Shown: piece after piece, positions 50,872-59,878 of the stretch
Numbering within the stretch: the first letter of the stretch is position 1
How the letters are laid out: each line of letters begins with the position of its first letter
Assembly: GCF_900240995.1 (NCBI RefSeq)
Contig: NZ_LT965954.1
Span: forward strand, 631,042-695,041
Source of the DNA: Bacillus sp. Marseille-P3661
Lineage (GTDB): Bacteria; Bacillota; Bacilli; Bacillales; Bacillaceae_J
Length of the DNA stretch: 64,000 nucleotides
Direction: 5' to 3'
The notes under the pieces: generated by a model
The model's input: only the letters and a program-made list of their open reading frames with translations
Told to the model about the DNA's origin: nothing
Database searches by the model: none
Translations under genes and position numbers: made by a program

Positions 50872-51768
50872 TTATCCTAGTATTATTAGTAATAATGTAA
50901 CCGTAATAACACTTATTAATGTATTTACTAGCGTTGTACCTGACACAAGGTCTGGCTCAGCATCAAATTGAACTGCATACAAAACAATACCTGCAGCTGT
51001 TGGCATAGCAGAAGATACAATTAATACTTTTTCTAAGAGCGGATCCATAGGAATAAAAAATATAATTGCTATTGCTAAAAGAGGTGATATAAATAAACGA
51101 ACAATAGATCCGTATATAATCTCGCTCCATCGCATGCCTTTTAATGATATCTCCGCCAATTGCATTCCAAGTACTAGCATAATGGTTGGGATTGTAGCAT
51201 CCGCAACAATATCAACAACTGATGAAATATTTGTTGGTATTTTAATGTTTAACCAATTAAACAATAGTGCAATAATTAGTGCATAGGTTGCTGGCATTTG
51301 AAATATTAATTTCAATGCCAGCTTATAGCCCGATTCTCCTCTTGCGGCATAATAAACACCAAAAACATTCATAAAGATTGAATGAATCACCAAAATTGAA
51401 ATCGAATATGCAAAACCTACTTCACCATAAGCGAATAAGATAATCGGTGCACCATAATTCCCCGAATTCATAAATGCAGTCGATAAAATTAATCCACTTT
51501 CAAGCGATGGTGGATATTTTTTTACTTTCACATAGACCTTGTTTATCAAAATAATGGCAAATAATAGAATGAACGAAAATACTAGCATATTTAAATAATC
51601 TATATTTAATTCAGCTGTATGAAACGTTCGAAAAACCAATGCCGGTGTCATGATGTAAATGCCGACTGCAGAAACCGATGCAATATGGAGTTTACGCCAT
51701 TTTTGTATAGCAAAGCCTGCCACAAACACTAGCAGAACCGGCAACACTACTTGAATAAATATATTCAT
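50872..51768 (-). CDS. AEC family permease (auxin efflux/malate permease type)
   Basis: A 298-residue protein of about ten membrane helices in two repeats, with the paired family motifs SAFMNSGNYGAPIILFAYGE and SSAMPTAAGIVLYAVQFDAE. Members carry organic acids such as malate; the position in an aldonate operon suggests a sugar acid or an end product such as pyruvate, but this is inference. It lies ten bases after dgoD. Confidence 0.88.
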   Translation of the reverse strand: MNIFIQVVLPVLLVFVAGFAIQKWRKLHIASVSAVGIYIMTPALVFRTFHTAELNIDYLNMLVFSFILLFAIILINKVYVKVKKYPPSLESGLILSTAFMNSGNYGAPIILFAYGEVGFAYSISILVIHSIFMNVFGVYYAARGESGYKLALKLIFQMPATYALIIALLFNWLNIKIPTNISSVVDIVADATIPTIMLVLGMQLAEISLKGMRWSEIIYGSIVRLFISPLLAIAIIFFIPMDPLLEKVLIVSSAMPTAAGIVLYAVQFDAEPDLVSGTTLVNTLISVITVTLLLIILG

Positions 51769-51778
51769 TATATTAATC

Positions 51779-52927
51779 CTACCACTCTGCTACAGATCCA
51801 TCCTTATGACGCCAAACAGGGTTTTTCCAGTTATGACCAACCTCTGCCATTTTACGAACATGCTCTTCATTGATTGTAATACCAAGTCCTGGCCCTTGAG
51901 GAATACCGACATACCCTTCTTTATATTCAAAGACAGAACGATCTTCAATATAATCCAATAAATCACTACCTTGATTATAATGAATACCTAGACTTTGTTC
52001 TTGAATAAATGCATTATGTGATGTCGCATCAACATGTAAGCATGAAGCTAGCGCAATCGGACCTAATGGACAATGTGGAGCTAATGCTACATCATAAGCC
52101 TCTGCCATTGATGCAATCTTTTTACATTCCGTAATACCGCCTGCATGTGATAAATCCGGTTGGATAATATCAACATAACCATCAGATAATAGCTGTTTAA
52201 AATCCCAACGTGAGAACATTCTTTCTCCAGTTGCAATTGGAATGTTCGTATGATTAGCTATATCACGAAGTGCTTCGTTGTTTTCTGCCAATACAGGCTC
52301 TTCAATGAACATCGGACGATATGGTTCTAATTCTTTCGCAAGAATTTTTGCCATTGGTTTATGTACGCGGCCGTGGAAATCAATACCAATACCAACTTCC
52401 CCACCAACAGCTTCGCGAACAGCTGCTATTCTTTCTACTACTTCATCTATTTTCTTATATGAGTCTACATATTGAAGCTCTTCTGTACCATTCATCTTAA
52501 CTGCTGTAAAGCCTACGTTTACTACGTCTTTTGCAGCTTGACCAACATCACTTGGACGATCGCCACCAATCCAAGAATAAACACGGATAGAATCACGACA
52601 TGCACCACCTAACAGCTGGTAAACAGGCGCATTAAAGAACCTTCCTTTAATATCCCATAGCGCTTGATCAATCCCTGAAATTGCACTCATTAAGATTGGA
52701 CCGCCACGATAAAAACCAGCACGGTACATTACATTCCAATGATCTTCGATGCGCAGTGGATCTTTTCCAATTAAGTACTCACTTAATTCTTCTACTGCTG
52801 CTTTCACTGTGTGCGCACGACCCTCGACAACAGGTTCTCCCCAACCAACAATCCCTTCATCCGTTGTTATTTTAAGAAATAACCATCTTGGTGGGACTAC
52901 AAAAGTTTCTAGGCTTGTAATTTTCAT
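51779..52927 (-). CDS. dgoD: D-galactonate dehydratase (enolase superfamily)
   Basis: A 382-residue enzyme that removes water from D-galactonate to give 2-keto-3-deoxygalactonate. The N-terminus closely resembles E. coli DgoD from memory ([40 protein letters not shown]). Active-site parts: Lys in AVKMNG, metal ligands in GIDFHGR, FIEEPV and ATGERMF, and the acid His in APHCPLGP. Other enolase-superfamily acid-sugar dehydratases are possible, but the resemblance is strong. Located between the aldolase (2-base gap) and the AEC permease. Confidence 0.92.
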   Translation of the reverse strand: MKITSLETFVVPPRWLFLKITTDEGIVGWGEPVVEGRAHTVKAAVEELSEYLIGKDPLRIEDHWNVMYRAGFYRGGPILMSAISGIDQALWDIKGRFFNAPVYQLLGGACRDSIRVYSWIGGDRPSDVGQAAKDVVNVGFTAVKMNGTEELQYVDSYKKIDEVVERIAAVREAVGGEVGIGIDFHGRVHKPMAKILAKELEPYRPMFIEEPVLAENNEALRDIANHTNIPIATGERMFSRWDFKQLLSDGYVDIIQPDLSHAGGITECKKIASMAEAYDVALAPHCPLGPIALASCLHVDATSHNAFIQEQSLGIHYNQGSDLLDYIEDRSVFEYKEGYVGIPQGPGLGITINEEHVRKMAEVGHNWKNPVWRHKDGSVAEW

Positions 52928-52929
52928 GA

Positions 52930-53580
52930 TTACTTCACTCCCTTTGCTTCTTGAATTTTATCAGTAAATGCCTGCGCAAGTGCTCTTAAGTCATCCCAGC
53001 GCTTGTCGGCAATGATATTTTTATCTAATAATGATCCCCCAACTCCAACTGCTACAGCACCATTATTAATAAAATCCTGTACATTTTCTAAATTGACGCC
53101 ACCTGTTGGCATGATCGGGATGTGTGCCATCGGTCCTTGTAAATCTTTTATATAGCTTGCACCTAACGTCCCACCTGGGAAGATTTTTAGAATATCTGCA
53201 CCTGCTTCATATGCTTTTAATATCTCCGTTGGTGTCATGACCCCTGGAATTGAAATTTTACCATAGCGAACTGTTAATTGAATCATTTCAACATCGTAAA
53301 TAGGAGAAAAAATGAAATCAGAGCCATGTTCGATCGCACGTTTTGCGCTTTCCTTATCTATTACAGTTCCAGCTCCGACAAGAACTTTATCCCCTAAGTC
53401 CCTTTTTAATTCTGTAATAGCTTCTAATGCGCCTTCTGTATCTAAAGTAATTTCGAGAGCACCAACTCCACCAGCTACTAATGCTTCAGCAATCGGCCTG
53501 ATATCCTCACGTTTCGGTCTACGAATTACGGCTACTAGCCCTGAATCAGTTAATCGTTTTAAATCTTCTATCTTTTTCAT
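52930..53580 (-). CDS. 2-dehydro-3-deoxy-phosphogluconate/galactonate aldolase
   Basis: A 216-residue class I aldolase (KDPG/KDPGal type). It splits the 6-phosphate of 2-keto-3-deoxy-sugar acids into pyruvate and glyceraldehyde-3-phosphate. The Schiff-base Lys is in DILKIFPGG, the catalytic Glu in [11 protein letters not shown], and the phosphate site in [11 protein letters not shown]. Whether the sugar is the gluco or galacto form is not decided by sequence; the neighbour dgoD suggests galacto. It follows kdgK by 54 bases. Confidence 0.93.
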   Translation of the reverse strand: MKKIEDLKRLTDSGLVAVIRRPKREDIRPIAEALVAGGVGALEITLDTEGALEAITELKRDLGDKVLVGAGTVIDKESAKRAIEHGSDFIFSPIYDVEMIQLTVRYGKISIPGVMTPTEILKAYEAGADILKIFPGGTLGASYIKDLQGPMAHIPIMPTGGVNLENVQDFINNGAVAVGVGGSLLDKNIIADKRWDDLRALAQAFTDKIQEAKGVK

Positions 53581-53634
53581 AATTAAGTCTCCCTCGTTTC
53601 TATCAGAAATTCATACTTCACATTATTATTGAAT

Positions 53635-54600
53635 CTATCTTTCAACATCACTACGTCCAGTTGCAGACATAAAGCTTTCAACCTGTTGCTTAGTTGGTAA
53701 ACCCTCCATGTCACCACGAACTCCAACAACAATCGCACCAATTGCATTTCCCAAACGGAGTGTTTCCTCCATTGTTTTTTCATCAAGCAACCCACTAATA
53801 ATACCAGCTGCAAAGCCATCACCTGCACCCACAGGATCAATAACCTCATCAACTTCAAAGCCTTTAACATACCCAGAATCAGTTGCTGTTTGGTAATAAG
53901 ATCCTTCGCTCCCAAGTTTAATTACAACTGTTTTATTAGCACCGCTTATTAGCACATGTGCAATCTCCTCTGGAGTATTTTTGCCAGTTAAAAATTGCCC
54001 TTCATCTAGTCCTGGCAAAATGACATCTGCTTGTTCAGCAATTTTCAACATAACCTCTCTTGCTACATCACGGTCTTTCCACAGCTTGTAACGAATGTTA
54101 GGATCAAAAACAACCTTTAAATTATGCTTTTTCGCTATTTTAATAGCCTCAAATACAGCTTGTTGGCAAGATGTACTTAAAGCAGGTGTAATGCCCGTTA
54201 CATGTAATACTTTTGCTTTTGCTATGTATTGTTCATCAAGATTTTCAGGAGCTAATAAGCTTGCTGCCATTCCTTTACGATAATAGTAAATATTCATTAG
54301 CCCTTTTGCGATCTTTTCTTTAAAAAAGATACTTTGTGGAGCATCAGATGTATAATGACAGGCTGTAGTATCAACACCTTCCCCTCTAATCGTTCGGTGA
54401 ACGTAACGCCCAAAAGGATCGTCTCCTAACATGCTAAACCATCCTACCTTATGACCTAATCGTTTAAGACCAATTGCCATATTTGATTCTGCTCCACCAA
54501 GCTGTTTTTCAAATGTATGTACATATTCTAGCGGAAGTGCATCTCCACCTGTAAATAAGACCATGGTTTCACCAAATGTAACTACATCAAGTTCTTTCAT
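53635..54600 (-). CDS. kdgK: 2-keto-3-deoxygluconate/galactonate kinase (PfkB family)
   Basis: A 321-residue ribokinase-fold kinase that phosphorylates KDG (or KDGal) before aldol cleavage. N-terminal VVTFGETMVLF and GGAESNMAIGLKRLGH are typical; the C-terminal DPVGAGDGFAAG holds the catalytic Asp. The frame opens 17 codons earlier, but GAGGTGA before the ATG at 54600 fixes the start. It precedes the aldolase and follows the TRAP transporter genes; a small hairpin (54683-54704) lies between. Confidence 0.92.
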   Translation of the reverse strand: MKELDVVTFGETMVLFTGGDALPLEYVHTFEKQLGGAESNMAIGLKRLGHKVGWFSMLGDDPFGRYVHRTIRGEGVDTTACHYTSDAPQSIFFKEKIAKGLMNIYYYRKGMAASLLAPENLDEQYIAKAKVLHVTGITPALSTSCQQAVFEAIKIAKKHNLKVVFDPNIRYKLWKDRDVAREVMLKIAEQADVILPGLDEGQFLTGKNTPEEIAHVLISGANKTVVIKLGSEGSYYQTATDSGYVKGFEVDEVIDPVGAGDGFAAGIISGLLDEKTMEETLRLGNAIGAIVVGVRGDMEGLPTKQQVESFMSATGRSDVER

Positions 54601-54682
54601 CGCTGTCACCTCATCCTCTAAAATCAAAATACCATATATGTAGTTTGTCACTATTATTCCTTTTTACTACATTAAAACAATA

Positions 54683-54704
54683 CCCCCCTACTTAAAGCAG
54701 GGGA
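54683..54704 (-). promoter_or_regulatory. Hairpin between dctM and kdgK
   Basis: CCCCT/AGGGG with a second short stem (CTT/AAG) and TATTGTTTT following on the minus strand. It could attenuate readthrough from the transporter to the catabolic genes. Modest stem with one mismatch. Confidence 0.4.
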
Positions 54705-54725
54705 GTTTAATAAACTATAACTATA

Positions 54726-55994
54726 TTATAAGAAAAGTAATGAAAGCTGTGGAATGAAGGTAACGAATAACAATGCAATTACCATTGCAACGAAGAATGG
54801 GACAACAGCCTTCGATAGATCTTCAATTGACAGTCCAGATATACCCGAACCTACGAATAGGTTAACACCTAATGGCGGTGTAATGAATCCAATCGCTAAG
54901 TTAACAACCATAATAATACCAAAGTGAATTGGATCATAACCAATTTGCAGGGCAATCGGCAATAAAATAGGTGTTAAAATAATAATCGCTGCGATTGTAT
55001 CCATGAAACATCCAACAATCAGTAATAAAATTGTAATTAATGCCATAATAACAAACGGATTTTCGGAAACTGACATCATCGCTGAAGCAACTTGGTTTGG
55101 AATTTGTTCAATTGTTAATAAACGTCCAAATCCTGTTGCTGCACCAACGATAACTAAAACAGTTGCAGTCGTAAGCATTGAATCAATTAAGATTTTAGGA
55201 ATATCCTTAAATTTCAATTCACGATATAAAAACTTACCGGCAACTAAACCGTATACAACTGCCACTACAGCCGCTTCTGTTGGTGTGAAAATACCGCCAT
55301 ATATACCACCTAAGATAATAACTGGCATGATTATTGCCCATTTCGCTTCCCATGTTGCTTTTAAAATACCTTTAATTGAAGTTTTTTCATCTGAACCTGT
55401 ATAGCCTTTTTTCTTTGAATAATACCAAGCCCAAATCATCATTACTATACCAACTAAAATTCCAGGAATAATACCAGCGATAAATAAATCCCCAATTGAT
55501 ACACTTCCTGATACACCGTACATTACCATTGGTATACTTGGAGGAATGATAACCCCAATCGAACCTGCGGCAGCTACAGTAGCAGTAGCAAATTTCTTAT
55601 CATAGCCTTGTTGCACCATTGCAGGAATCATAATTCCACCGATAGCAGCAACTGTTGCAGGACCTGAACCAGAAATGGCAGCAAAGAACATACAAGTGAT
55701 AATCGTAGCGATCGCAAATCCACCAGTTTTATTTCCTACCATTGCATTTGCTACACCAAATAAACGTTGCGAGATACCACCTTTACCCATGATCTCCCCG
55801 GCAAGGATAAAGAATGGAACAGCCATAATCGGAAATGAGTCGACTGCTGTTACTAGCTCCTTCATTACAAATTGAATTGGCATTGTTCCTGTGATAACAA
55901 TGGTCGCTAATGTTGAAATCCCCAGTGCAATACCAATAGGGACACTTAATAATAGTAAGATTGCAAAACTACCAAATAATATTGCTGATGCCAT
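54726..55994 (-). CDS. dctM: TRAP transporter large permease (DctM)
   Basis: A 422-residue protein with about 12 membrane helices of the DctM family. Blocks seen: PIMAVPFFILAGEIMGKGG, ISGSGPATVAAIGGIMIPAM and IGFITPPLGVNLFVGSGI. TRAP systems use the sodium gradient. Together with DctQ and DctP it should import gluconate, galactonate or a related acid; substrate inferred from the operon. It lies 14 bases after dctQ. Confidence 0.95.
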   Translation of the reverse strand: MASAILFGSFAILLLLSVPIGIALGISTLATIVITGTMPIQFVMKELVTAVDSFPIMAVPFFILAGEIMGKGGISQRLFGVANAMVGNKTGGFAIATIITCMFFAAISGSGPATVAAIGGIMIPAMVQQGYDKKFATATVAAAGSIGVIIPPSIPMVMYGVSGSVSIGDLFIAGIIPGILVGIVMMIWAWYYSKKKGYTGSDEKTSIKGILKATWEAKWAIIMPVIILGGIYGGIFTPTEAAVVAVVYGLVAGKFLYRELKFKDIPKILIDSMLTTATVLVIVGAATGFGRLLTIEQIPNQVASAMMSVSENPFVIMALITILLLIVGCFMDTIAAIIILTPILLPIALQIGYDPIHFGIIMVVNLAIGFITPPLGVNLFVGSGISGLSIEDLSKAVVPFFVAMVIALLFVTFIPQLSLLFL

Positions 55995-56008
55995 TTTATA
56001 TCCTCCCC

Positions 56009-56524
56009 CTATTGGTTCTCATTTTCTCTAGTTTCGATTACATATTCTCCATTACCAAATAATGCTTTAAACTGTGGAATAAGTACTTGAATTAAACGTA
56101 TCGCGGACAAACCCATTCCGACTGGTGAGGCTAAATATACAAACCCCATCGGAACATGAAGTGCAGGTGACTTTTGACCGAAACCAAGTAATTGCTGCGC
56201 AATAGCGTTTCCATGATAGACTACTAAAACAGCGAAGATTAAAAATAATATATTAGAGATAATTGTTAATACAAGTTTCCCTCTGTCTTTAAATAATAAT
56301 AGCATTACATCCACTTTAATATGACGTTGTTTCTTAACTCCGTAAGCGATTCCAATGTAAACCAACCAAATAAAACAATACCTTCCTAATTCTTCTGACC
56401 AAGATAATGAGTTGCCTGACATACGCATGACAACCTGTATGAAGATAACAGATGTCATTACGGTTGAGAAAATAACTAATAACGCTTCTTCTAAATGACG
56501 GTCAAGCATTTTAATGAATTTCAT
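56009..56524 (-). CDS. dctQ: TRAP transporter small permease (DctQ)
   Basis: A 171-residue protein with four membrane helices and the DctQ pattern SWSEELGRYCFIWLVYIGIA near residue 40. It bridges the binding protein and DctM. AATGGGGGGG-type RBS (minus strand GGGGGGCAACT) precedes the ATG. Between it and dctP lies a 200-base gap with a strong stem-loop. Confidence 0.93.
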   Translation of the reverse strand: MKFIKMLDRHLEEALLVIFSTVMTSVIFIQVVMRMSGNSLSWSEELGRYCFIWLVYIGIAYGVKKQRHIKVDVMLLLFKDRGKLVLTIISNILFLIFAVLVVYHGNAIAQQLLGFGQKSPALHVPMGFVYLASPVGMGLSAIRLIQVLIPQFKALFGNGEYVIETRENENQ

Positions 56525-56630
56525 AGTTGCCCCCCTATTCTCCTCTGCTTGTTTTTTAAGTTTTATGATATAAAACTTAATTTTCGAATTGTTATGTGTT
56601 TTATATGATAAAACTCAATTTTTATATATA

Positions 56631-56663
56631 GAAGGTTTTGAAGAGTATTTCTTCAAAACCTTC
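56631..56663. promoter_or_regulatory. Stem-loop between dctP and dctQM
   Basis: GAAGGTTTTGAAGA (56631-56644) and TCTTCAAAACCTTC (56650-56663) form a perfect 14-base-pair stem with a 5-base loop. On the minus strand no T run follows, so it is more likely an mRNA stabiliser that favours DctP over DctQM than a full stop. Confidence 0.7.
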
Positions 56664-56724
56664 TTTTTTGATTATACTAAAAACTTGTCGAAATTGCTAG
56701 ATAAATCGTTTTAGTAAACAAAAA

Positions 56725-57843
56725 TTATTTTTCAGTTGTACCTTCTTCTTCTGCAGCAGGTGTATCTTCAGCAGGAGCTGCTTCAGCATTTGCTTGTGCT
56801 TCTGCTACCGCATCATAAACTTCTTTTACAAGGTCAGCTCCAATTTGCTCAGCATACTTATCAATTGTTGGCTGTACTAGGTCAACCATTTCTTGACGAG
56901 CTTCAGGCGTAATCGCTGTATATGTCATACCAGCTTCTTGAAGATCTGCTAAATACTTATCATTTGCTTCACGATTAATTTCACGATTGTATTTACCTGC
57001 TTCTACAGCAGCGTTTTTAACAATTTCTTGTTGCTCAGGAGTTAATCCATCATAGAATGATTTGCTCATTAAGAATACGAACGGGCTGTAAATATGGTGT
57101 GTATCAGAGATATATTTTTGAACTTCATTGAATTTTTGTAGATAAATTGTAGCATATGGGTTTTCTTGTCCATCTACTGTACCTTGTTGTAATGCTGTAA
57201 ATAATTCAGTAAATGCCATCGGCGTTGGGTTTGCACCTAATGCACGGAACGCTTCTAAGTGAAGGTCATTTTCCATTGTACGGATTTTTAAACCTTTCAT
57301 ATCAGCAGCTGTTGCAACTGGTCTTACACTATTTGTTAAGTCACGGAAACCATTTTCCCAATAAGCTAAACCAACTAAATTTTGCTCAGGTAGCATATCT
57401 AAGAACTTTTGACCAACCGGGCCATCTAATACTGCGTCTGCAACTTGCTCATTTGGGAATAAGAATGGAAAATCAAATACACTAAATGCAGGTAAGAAGT
57501 TTGCAATAGGTGCTGTTGAAGGAATTGTAACTTCTTGAGTACCTAGCTGCAATGCTTCAGTCATGGTACGGTCATCACCAAGCTGACCACTGTGATATGT
57601 TTCAACTTTAATAGAACCGTTTGTTTGCTCTTCAACAATTTCCTTGAATTTTAAAAGAGCAATATATTGCGGATGTTGGTCATTTAAGCCAATACCAGCG
57701 CGGATTGTTTTTGTTTCACCAGCATCGCCGCCACCTTCACCGCCAGCGTCACCACCTGCATTATTTCCAGTGTCACCGCCGCCACAAGCCGCTAACACAA
57801 ATAAAAGTGCTGCTGTCATTATTAGCATTAAAAACTTTTTCAT
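56725..57843 (-). CDS. dctP: TRAP transporter substrate-binding lipoprotein (DctP)
   Basis: A 372-residue lipoprotein with lipobox LAAC (Cys20), a Gly-rich linker (about 21-45) and the DctP fold: RAGIGLNDQHPQYIALLKF, GLKIRTMEN with the conserved Arg that pairs with the ligand carboxylate, and ELFTALQQGTVDGQENPYA. The C-terminal tail is Ala/Glu-rich and looks disordered. It binds an acidic sugar outside the cell. It lies 20 bases after gnd. Confidence 0.95.
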   Translation of the reverse strand: MKKFLMLIMTAALLFVLAACGGGDTGNNAGGDAGGEGGGDAGETKTIRAGIGLNDQHPQYIALLKFKEIVEEQTNGSIKVETYHSGQLGDDRTMTEALQLGTQEVTIPSTAPIANFLPAFSVFDFPFLFPNEQVADAVLDGPVGQKFLDMLPEQNLVGLAYWENGFRDLTNSVRPVATAADMKGLKIRTMENDLHLEAFRALGANPTPMAFTELFTALQQGTVDGQENPYATIYLQKFNEVQKYISDTHHIYSPFVFLMSKSFYDGLTPEQQEIVKNAAVEAGKYNREINREANDKYLADLQEAGMTYTAITPEARQEMVDLVQPTIDKYAEQIGADLVKEVYDAVAEAQANAEAAPAEDTPAAEEEGTTEK

Positions 57844-57863
57844 TGTCTTTCTCTCCTTTTCTT

Positions 57864-58760
57864 CTAGTTCTTGATTACCTTATGTCCACCAAATTCATTT
57901 CGAAGGGCTGCTACAACTTTACCTGAAAAGGTATCTTCTTCAAGTGAACGATAACGCATCATTAGTGATAATGCAATAACTGGGGTAGGGACTTGAAGTT
58001 CCAGGGCATTTTCAATAGTCCATTTTCCATGACCAGATGAATGCATTACACCTTGAATCCCTTCCAATTTAGCATCTTTTGAAAAAATATTTTGGGTTAG
58101 TTCCATTAACCATGAGCGAATAACTGATCCGTGATTCCAGACCCTTGCGACAGCTTCGAAATCATAATCAAATTGACTTTTGTGTAGAACTTCAAAACCT
58201 TCAGCAATGGACTGCATCATACCGTATTCAATGCCATTATGAACCATCTTTAGAAAATGTCCACTTCCTTCTATTCCAGCATAGAGGTATCCGTTTTCAA
58301 CGGATATAGACTTAAATATTGGCTCAATCTCTTTAAATTGTTCGGCATTGCCGCCTATCATAAAACAGGCTCCTTCACGAGCTCCCTCTGTGCCTCCACT
58401 AGTACCAACATCAAAAAAATACGCTTCTTTTTGCTGTACTAACTCAGCCCGTCTGAGTGAGTCGGCTGGATTAGAATTACCACCATCAATAATTCGATCA
58501 CCCTTATCAATGTGTTTAAGTACTTCAGTGAGAACTTGATCCGTTATTGGACCTGCAGGAACCATAATCCAAATATTTCGTGGCTTATCTAATTTCCCGA
58601 TCAGTTCAGCAATGGAATATGTACCAATTGCACCTTCCTTTGTAATGCTCTTTACTTGCTCTTCACTGATGTCGTTCGCGATAAGACTATGACCATGTTC
58701 TAGTAGATTTAGTGCTAAGTTATAACCCATTTTCCCAAGGCCAATGAGACCAAGTTGCAT
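57864..58760 (-). CDS. gnd: 6-phosphogluconate dehydrogenase, short (YqeC/GndA-like) form
   Basis: A 298-residue decarboxylating dehydrogenase that turns 6-phosphogluconate into ribulose-5-phosphate. The Rossmann motif GLIGLGKMGYN (4-14), GGNSNPADSLRR, DVGTSGGTEGAREG and the catalytic Lys in HFLKMVHNGIEYG are clear. It is of the short form, often NAD-dependent, not the 470-residue pentose-phosphate enzyme. First gene of the aldonate operon. With gluconokinase on the divergent side it completes gluconate breakdown. Confidence 0.93.
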   Translation of the reverse strand: MQLGLIGLGKMGYNLALNLLEHGHSLIANDISEEQVKSITKEGAIGTYSIAELIGKLDKPRNIWIMVPAGPITDQVLTEVLKHIDKGDRIIDGGNSNPADSLRRAELVQQKEAYFFDVGTSGGTEGAREGACFMIGGNAEQFKEIEPIFKSISVENGYLYAGIEGSGHFLKMVHNGIEYGMMQSIAEGFEVLHKSQFDYDFEAVARVWNHGSVIRSWLMELTQNIFSKDAKLEGIQGVMHSSGHGKWTIENALELQVPTPVIALSLMMRYRSLEEDTFSGKVVAALRNEFGGHKVIKN

Positions 58761-58782
58761 AGCATAACTCCCTTCCTAAACG

Positions 58783-58803
58783 GACATTTTGTAGAAAAAT
58801 GTC
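58783..58803. promoter_or_regulatory. Inverted repeat in the gnd leader
   Basis: GACATTTT (58783-58790) and AAAATGTC (58796-58803) with a 5-base spacer. It lies just downstream of the gnd promoter start, so it may be an operator or an mRNA hairpin. Confidence 0.5.
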
Positions 58804-58816
58804 GTTTACACAATAA

Positions 58817-58844
58817 ATTATATTACAAAAAAATTTTAATGCAA
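58817..58844 (-). promoter_or_regulatory. Sigma-A promoter of the gnd-dct-kdg-dgo operon
   Basis: Minus strand TTGCAT (58839-58844), 16 bases, TATAAT (58817-58822), a perfect -10. The cre-like sequence overlaps its -35. Confidence 0.75.
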
Positions 58845-58859
58845 GCGATTTCGCGAAAT
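58840..58859. promoter_or_regulatory. cre-like site and overlapping palindrome upstream of gnd
   Basis: TGCAAGCGATTTCG (58840-58853) resembles the CcpA cre consensus with two mismatches. It overlaps ATTTCGCGAAAT (58848-58859), a perfect 12-base palindrome that may be the RpiR operator. Both sit at the -35 of the gnd promoter. Confidence 0.5.
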
Positions 58860-58879
58860 AAAATTTCTTTCATCCCCCC

Positions 58880-58908
58880 TTAAAATTAAATTAGTTTTCG
58901 TATACAAT
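58880..58908 (+). promoter_or_regulatory. Promoter of the rpiR-like gene
   Basis: TTAAAA (58880-58885), 17 bases, TACAAT (58903-58908). Confidence 0.55.
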
Positions 58909-58970
58909 AGATACAGAAAAACTGAAAGCGCAATCAATTACTATAATTACTACAATTACGGGGGTAAATC

Positions 58971-59822
58971 ATGTCTAATCCGCCACATGTTATTCAGAGC
59001 ATCCGTGCCCTTTATCATGAATTTAGCGAAAAGGAAAAATTAATTGCAGACTTTATTTTAAACAATCCTAAAAAAATAATTCATCTTACAATCAATCAAA
59101 TCGCTGAAGATTTGGAAATAGCAGATGCTACTGTATTTCGTTTTTGTAAAAGAATTGGTTTTAAAGGCTACCAAGCATTTAAAATTGCCCTTGCATCTGA
59201 AATTGTGAACCCTATTGAAGATATACATGAAACTTTACAGGAAGAAGACTCTGTTTATGATGTAACCGATAAAGTGTTTAAAACCAATATATTAGCAATC
59301 AATGAAACGTTGAAAGTGATGAATTCTGAAAAATTAGCCGAATCTGTTAATTTGTTATTAAATGCAAGGAAAATAGAATTTTACGGAACAGGTGGATCGG
59401 GAATTATAGCAATGGATGCATTCCATAAATTTATCAGGACTGGTATTAATTGTATGGCATATGCCGATACACATATCCAATTAATGGCCGCCTCACAACT
59501 TACTGAAAAAGATGTAGCAGTCATTATTTCTCACTCTGGATCTAATAAAGATATAATAGATCTAGTGAGTGTTATAAAAGATAGTGGAGCAAAAACAATT
59601 GGGATTACAAATTATACAAAGTCTTTTTTAAGTACTAGTGTAGATATTCCACTTTATACAGTGTCTCAAGAAACTGAATATAGAACAGAGGCATTGGCCT
59701 CTAGGATTGCAGAATTAAGTATTATTGACGCTTTGTTTGTTAATGTGAGCAAAGAACGAAAACAAGAAATGAAAGAATCTCTCAATAAAATGAGAAAAGC
59801 AATATCATTGCGACGAGTATAA
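58971..59822 (+). CDS. RpiR/MurR family transcriptional regulator
   Basis: A 283-residue regulator. An N-terminal HTH (residues 1-77, with NQIAEDLEIADATVFRFCKR as the recognition part) is joined to a sugar-phosphate-binding SIS domain (about 125-250; YGTGGSGIIAMD and ISHSGSNKD). It probably controls the divergent gnd operon and the following gluconokinase in answer to a phosphorylated intermediate such as 6-phosphogluconate. GGGG precedes the ATG. Gluconokinase begins 56 bases later on the same strand. Confidence 0.92.
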   Translation: MSNPPHVIQSIRALYHEFSEKEKLIADFILNNPKKIIHLTINQIAEDLEIADATVFRFCKRIGFKGYQAFKIALASEIVNPIEDIHETLQEEDSVYDVTDKVFKTNILAINETLKVMNSEKLAESVNLLLNARKIEFYGTGGSGIIAMDAFHKFIRTGINCMAYADTHIQLMAASQLTEKDVAVIISHSGSNKDIIDLVSVIKDSGAKTIGITNYTKSFLSTSVDIPLYTVSQETEYRTEALASRIAELSIIDALFVNVSKERKQEMKESLNKMRKAISLRRV

Positions 59823-59878
59823 AAATAGATGTAAACTTCACACTATGACTTAGATAAGGTAGAAAGGATTCTTCATTC

